From contig RECO01000124.1 in assembly GCA_007694015.1 (NCBI GenBank), forward strand, positions 1 to 36,967: a DNA stretch of 36,967 nucleotides, read 5' to 3'. The notes beneath the pieces are model-generated. The model was not told where the DNA came from and ran no database searches. It was given only the letters and a program-made list of their open reading frames with translations. Source of the DNA: Geminicoccaceae bacterium (GTDB lineage Bacteria > Pseudomonadota > Alphaproteobacteria > Geminicoccales > Geminicoccaceae). Both the position numbers and the translations under genes were made by a program. Positions 35,305 through 36,967 of the stretch are shown one piece after another; position 1 is the stretch's first letter, and every line of letters starts with the position of its first letter.

Positions 35305-35619
35305 TGCGTGCTCCCCGGACGCCGCCACGCCGCCGACGAGGCGCGATTTGAGATTGGTGATTGTTGAACCGTTAACCTCTGAGCAGAGCTGGAGCAATAC
35401 CGGGCGCATCCTGCAGCCGGCCCTGATGACGCAGGTCCTCGTCTGGGAAGATCGGCGCCATGCCAGCCATGAGGAATGGCAGGCTTACCGCCAGCCACAG
35501 GGTCGGCTCACGTGCGTCAACATTGAGGCTCAACAAGGCTGCAAAACTGTTTTAGCCTGGAAGAACATATCCTGAATGCAAACAATCCGGCGTCGATCGG
35601 CGCGACGGGAGAGCCATCC
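35305..35619. promoter_or_regulatory. Divergent intergenic region between giant-protein operon and cohesin-like gene
   Basis: About 315 bases, more AT-rich than the flanks, separate the preferred GTG start of the giant gene from the cohesin-like gene. It must hold the promoters for both directions. On the minus strand, ttgctc near 35398 followed by a taacgg-like box is a weak sigma70 candidate; it would lie after the alternative ATG and so favour the GTG start. No clear operator or riboswitch is visible. Confidence 0.5.
35477..35492 (+). promoter_or_regulatory. Possible sigma54 (-24/-12) promoter for the cohesin-like gene
   Basis: tggcaggcttaccgcc has GG at 35478-35479 and GC at 35490-35491, the exact GG-N10-GC spacing of sigma54 promoters, though the -12 half (ccgcc) is poor. 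It would place a start near 35503 with a leader of about 115 bases. PEP-CTERM-type genes in some bacteria are controlled by RpoN with PrsR, which makes this worth noting; a chance match in a GC-rich genome is quite possible. Confidence 0.2.
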
Positions 35620-36186
35620 ATGCGGACCATTCTCGGGGCATTGTTGGGCTTGGTGTTGGCCGTGCAGGCGCAGGCCGCGCTGCTGTTGGAGCCCTCCCGG
35701 GATCTACGGAGCCTCCAGCCCGGCGACCGCTTCGAGGTGACCCTGCGCACGGGGCCCACGGCCGTGAACCTCTTGGGCGGCGTGTTCGACCTGCACTACG
35801 ACGCCGACGTCCTGGCCTATCTCGGCGCCGAGTTCGCGCCCGCCTTCCTTTTGTTCAACAACGACCAGCGAGGTCGGGCGGTGGGGGCGAGCGGGCCAAC
35901 CACCATCGCCGACATCGCCTTTTCCGACTTCTTCATGGGCACAGGCGGTGGGGCCCAGGATCTGCTGACGCTGAATTTTGCGGCCTTGGCGCCCGGCGCG
36001 AGCACGATCGGCATCAGTCCCAGCCGCACGGGCTTTACGGGCCACGACCCGACCACGCCCCTGAGCCTGACCCTACCCGGCTCGCTGGAAGCGACCGTGG
36101 TCCCCGTTCCGGCCGCGCTGCCGCTCCTCGCCACGGCTCTGCTCGCCCTCGGCGCCGTTCGTGCATACGGCAACCCCACCCGCTGA
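35620..36186 (+). CDS. Exported cohesin-like protein with VPLPA-CTERM-type sorting tail
   Basis: A 188-residue surface protein. Residues 1-19 are a signal peptide (hydrophobic core LGALLGLVLAV, likely cut after AQA). Residues about 22-150 resemble a cohesin fold: LQPGDRFEVTLRTG (32-45), then LGGVFDLHYDADVLAYLGAE (52-71), then hydrophobic strands and a late LTLNFAALAPG. Residues 161-165 are VPVPA, followed by a membrane helix (166-180) and the short tail RAYGNPTR. This is the VPLPA-CTERM form of the exosortase sorting signal. The gene is divergent from the giant gene, whose product has a dockerin. Cohesins bind dockerins, so this protein may anchor the giant protein to the surface (inference). 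gggaga lies about 7 bases before the ATG. No exosortase gene is in the window. Confidence 0.85.
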   Translation: MRTILGALLGLVLAVQAQAALLLEPSRDLRSLQPGDRFEVTLRTGPTAVNLLGGVFDLHYDADVLAYLGAEFAPAFLLFNNDQRGRAVGASGPTTIADIAFSDFFMGTGGGAQDLLTLNFAALAPGASTIGISPSRTGFTGHDPTTPLSLTLPGSLEATVVPVPAALPLLATALLALGAVRAYGNPTR

Positions 36187-36243
36187 GCGGCCCGGTTCGT
36201 TCCCGCCGCAGCGCCCGGCACCCGACCACGAACGCCGGCCCGC
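36187..36243 (+). terminator. Imperfect hairpin directly after the cohesin-like gene
   Basis: gcggcccgg (36187-36195) and cgttc (36198-36202) pair with gaacg (36230-36234) and ccggcccgc (36235-36243), with a two-base bulge and one mismatch. It starts at the base after the stop codon. No T-run follows, so the terminator call is weak. Confidence 0.3.
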
Positions 36244-36684
36244 GCCGACTTGAGACGAAGCAGTCCCCGACGCGTCGTCGGCTATCCGCAGATTGGACGC
36301 CACCTCGCCGCATTGGGCATTTCCGCTCGAGGTCAAGTCCTGCCGTCCCGGCTGGCCGCCCCTTGCGCTCGTCCTGCGACCAAAACTCACGCCCAATCTA
36401 GGATTTCGCGCCCAATCGTGCTAAGCTCAGCGCCGCTTTTTGGACGTCGTCGATGCCACCCCCACCGCCCGTGGCCCCAGCCCGCCGGCAGCCAAAAAAA
36501 CGATTCTACAAAACGAACTGTCCCACCCCGCTTTCGTTCTTGCGCAAATAGTTAGCCTGGGGATAACGGGTATTATGACAAATCGCCTGCCGCCGCCTTG
36601 CCAGCACGCCGGCGCCACGGCGGCCCGAATTTGCGGTTCGTCGGCGGCGGGTCGAAAAAGCGGCGTGATTGCAGGGCGTTGCCA
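36244..36684. other. Intergenic stretch without a recognisable gene
   Basis: About 440 bases between the cohesin-like gene and the IS3-type element. Short open frames exist on both strands but none has a recognisable product or convincing ribosome site. The part at 36490-36590 is noticeably AT-richer (runs of A, tattatgac) and may contain a promoter, but I cannot assign boxes with normal spacing. Confidence 0.5.
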
Positions 36685-36967
36685 TGTAGCGGTCTACGGA
36701 AATGAGACACGGCGTTTGCATCAGGCGGCCATGGCCAGGTTGGTCTGGTCGGCGCGCACCTGGGCGGGTGTTCGATAGCCGTGACGCTGGAGGATCCAGC
36801 GCTGGTTGTAGGTGTCCTTGAAGGCGTGCAGGGCGTGGCGGAGGTCGAGGGCGGTGTCGAAGCGCCGCTGCCAGAGCAGGTTCTCCTTCAGGACGCGGAT
36901 GAAGCGCTCGGCGCAGCCATTGCCCTCGGGCTCGCGAACGAACGCAGGCGAGCTTTCGAGCCCGAGG
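36685..36967 (-). mobile_element. IS3-family insertion sequence, terminal part
   Basis: The element runs off the right edge of the window. Its probable end is the TG at 36685 (tgtagcggtctacggaaatg), which lies 36 bases beyond the transposase stop and has the TG...CA form of IS3-family ends. The other end is outside the window, so neither the inverted repeat nor the target duplication could be compared. Confidence 0.55.
36721..36967 (-). CDS. IS3-family transposase OrfB (DDE), C-terminal part
   Basis: About 81 C-terminal residues of a DDE integrase-type transposase, cut off by the window edge. Key blocks are PEGNGCAERFIRVLKENLL, with the catalytic Glu expected in the AERF part, then DLRHALHAFKDTYNQRW and RHGYRTPAQVR, ending LAMAA and a stop at 36721-36723. 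This order is typical of the rve core C-terminus of IS3-family OrfB proteins. The visible part has no frameshift. Confidence 0.85.
   Translation of the reverse strand, partial: LGLESSPAFVREPEGNGCAERFIRVLKENLLWQRRFDTALDLRHALHAFKDTYNQRWILQRHGYRTPAQVRADQTNLAMAA

Noticed and set aside
35305-35409. Upstream ATG (35409) as start of the giant gene
   Set aside because: No spaced ribosome site, and the extra 35 residues differ in composition from the rest; GTG at 35304 has ggggag well placed. Kept only as the numbering reference and as an alternative.
36250-36618. Small open frames on both strands between the cohesin-like gene and the IS3 element
   Set aside because: Mutually overlapping, no ribosome site, no recognisable motif, and composition typical of non-coding sequence.
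1-36967. tRNA, rRNA or other structured RNA genes
   Set aside because: No cloverleaf with a TTC-loop block, no rRNA-like stretches and no riboswitch-like leader were found on reading; a covariance-model scan was not possible.

Overview
The window comes from a high-GC bacterium, most likely a pseudomonadote. Evidence: GC-rich codon choice throughout, a VPLPA-CTERM-type sorting tail (known mainly from Gram-negative proteobacteria), HlyD-type adaptors that presuppose a two-membrane envelope, and IS21- and IS3-type elements. The genus cannot be fixed from the sequence.

Layout. 1-1523 is the right part of an IS21-family element. Its istA is broken by two small TA-flanked palindromic elements in tandem (231-345 and 348-470), its istB is intact (612-1361), and three 23-bp repeats end at about 1523. 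1640-1852 is a frameshifted C-terminal remnant of a tyrosine recombinase. 1853-2045 holds hairpins only. 2046-35304 (minus strand) is one tightly packed four-gene operon, read from right to left: a giant surface protein of about 9,100 residues; a GAF-domain membrane protein with an HlyD-type adaptor half; an M50 zinc metalloprotease fused to an HlyD-type adaptor half; and a shortened SecA-like ATPase. 35620-36186 (plus strand) is a divergent gene for a small exported cohesin-like protein with a VPLPA-type C-terminal anchor. 36244-36684 shows nothing I can name. 36685-36967 is the end of an IS3-family element.

How the parts may work together. The giant protein has no ordinary signal peptide. 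It carries a basic N-terminus followed by a LEPR-XLL-like motif (LEQRLLLNAD), RTX nonapeptides, flagellin-hook-like repeats, long Gly/Ala/Val-rich and filamentous-haemagglutinin-like repeats, an embedded metzincin zinc site and a dockerin domain near its C-terminus. The three downstream genes look like a dedicated export apparatus: a SecA-type motor that ends where the helical scaffold begins, a membrane protease and two HlyD-like adaptors, with no ABC transporter and no outer-membrane pore in the window. The divergent cohesin-like protein could hold the giant protein on the cell surface by binding its dockerin. This 'SecA/M50/GAF-HlyD exporter plus cohesin anchor for a LEPR-XLL giant' is the candidate new system here. 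The domain calls come from reading motifs; the joint mechanism is inference.
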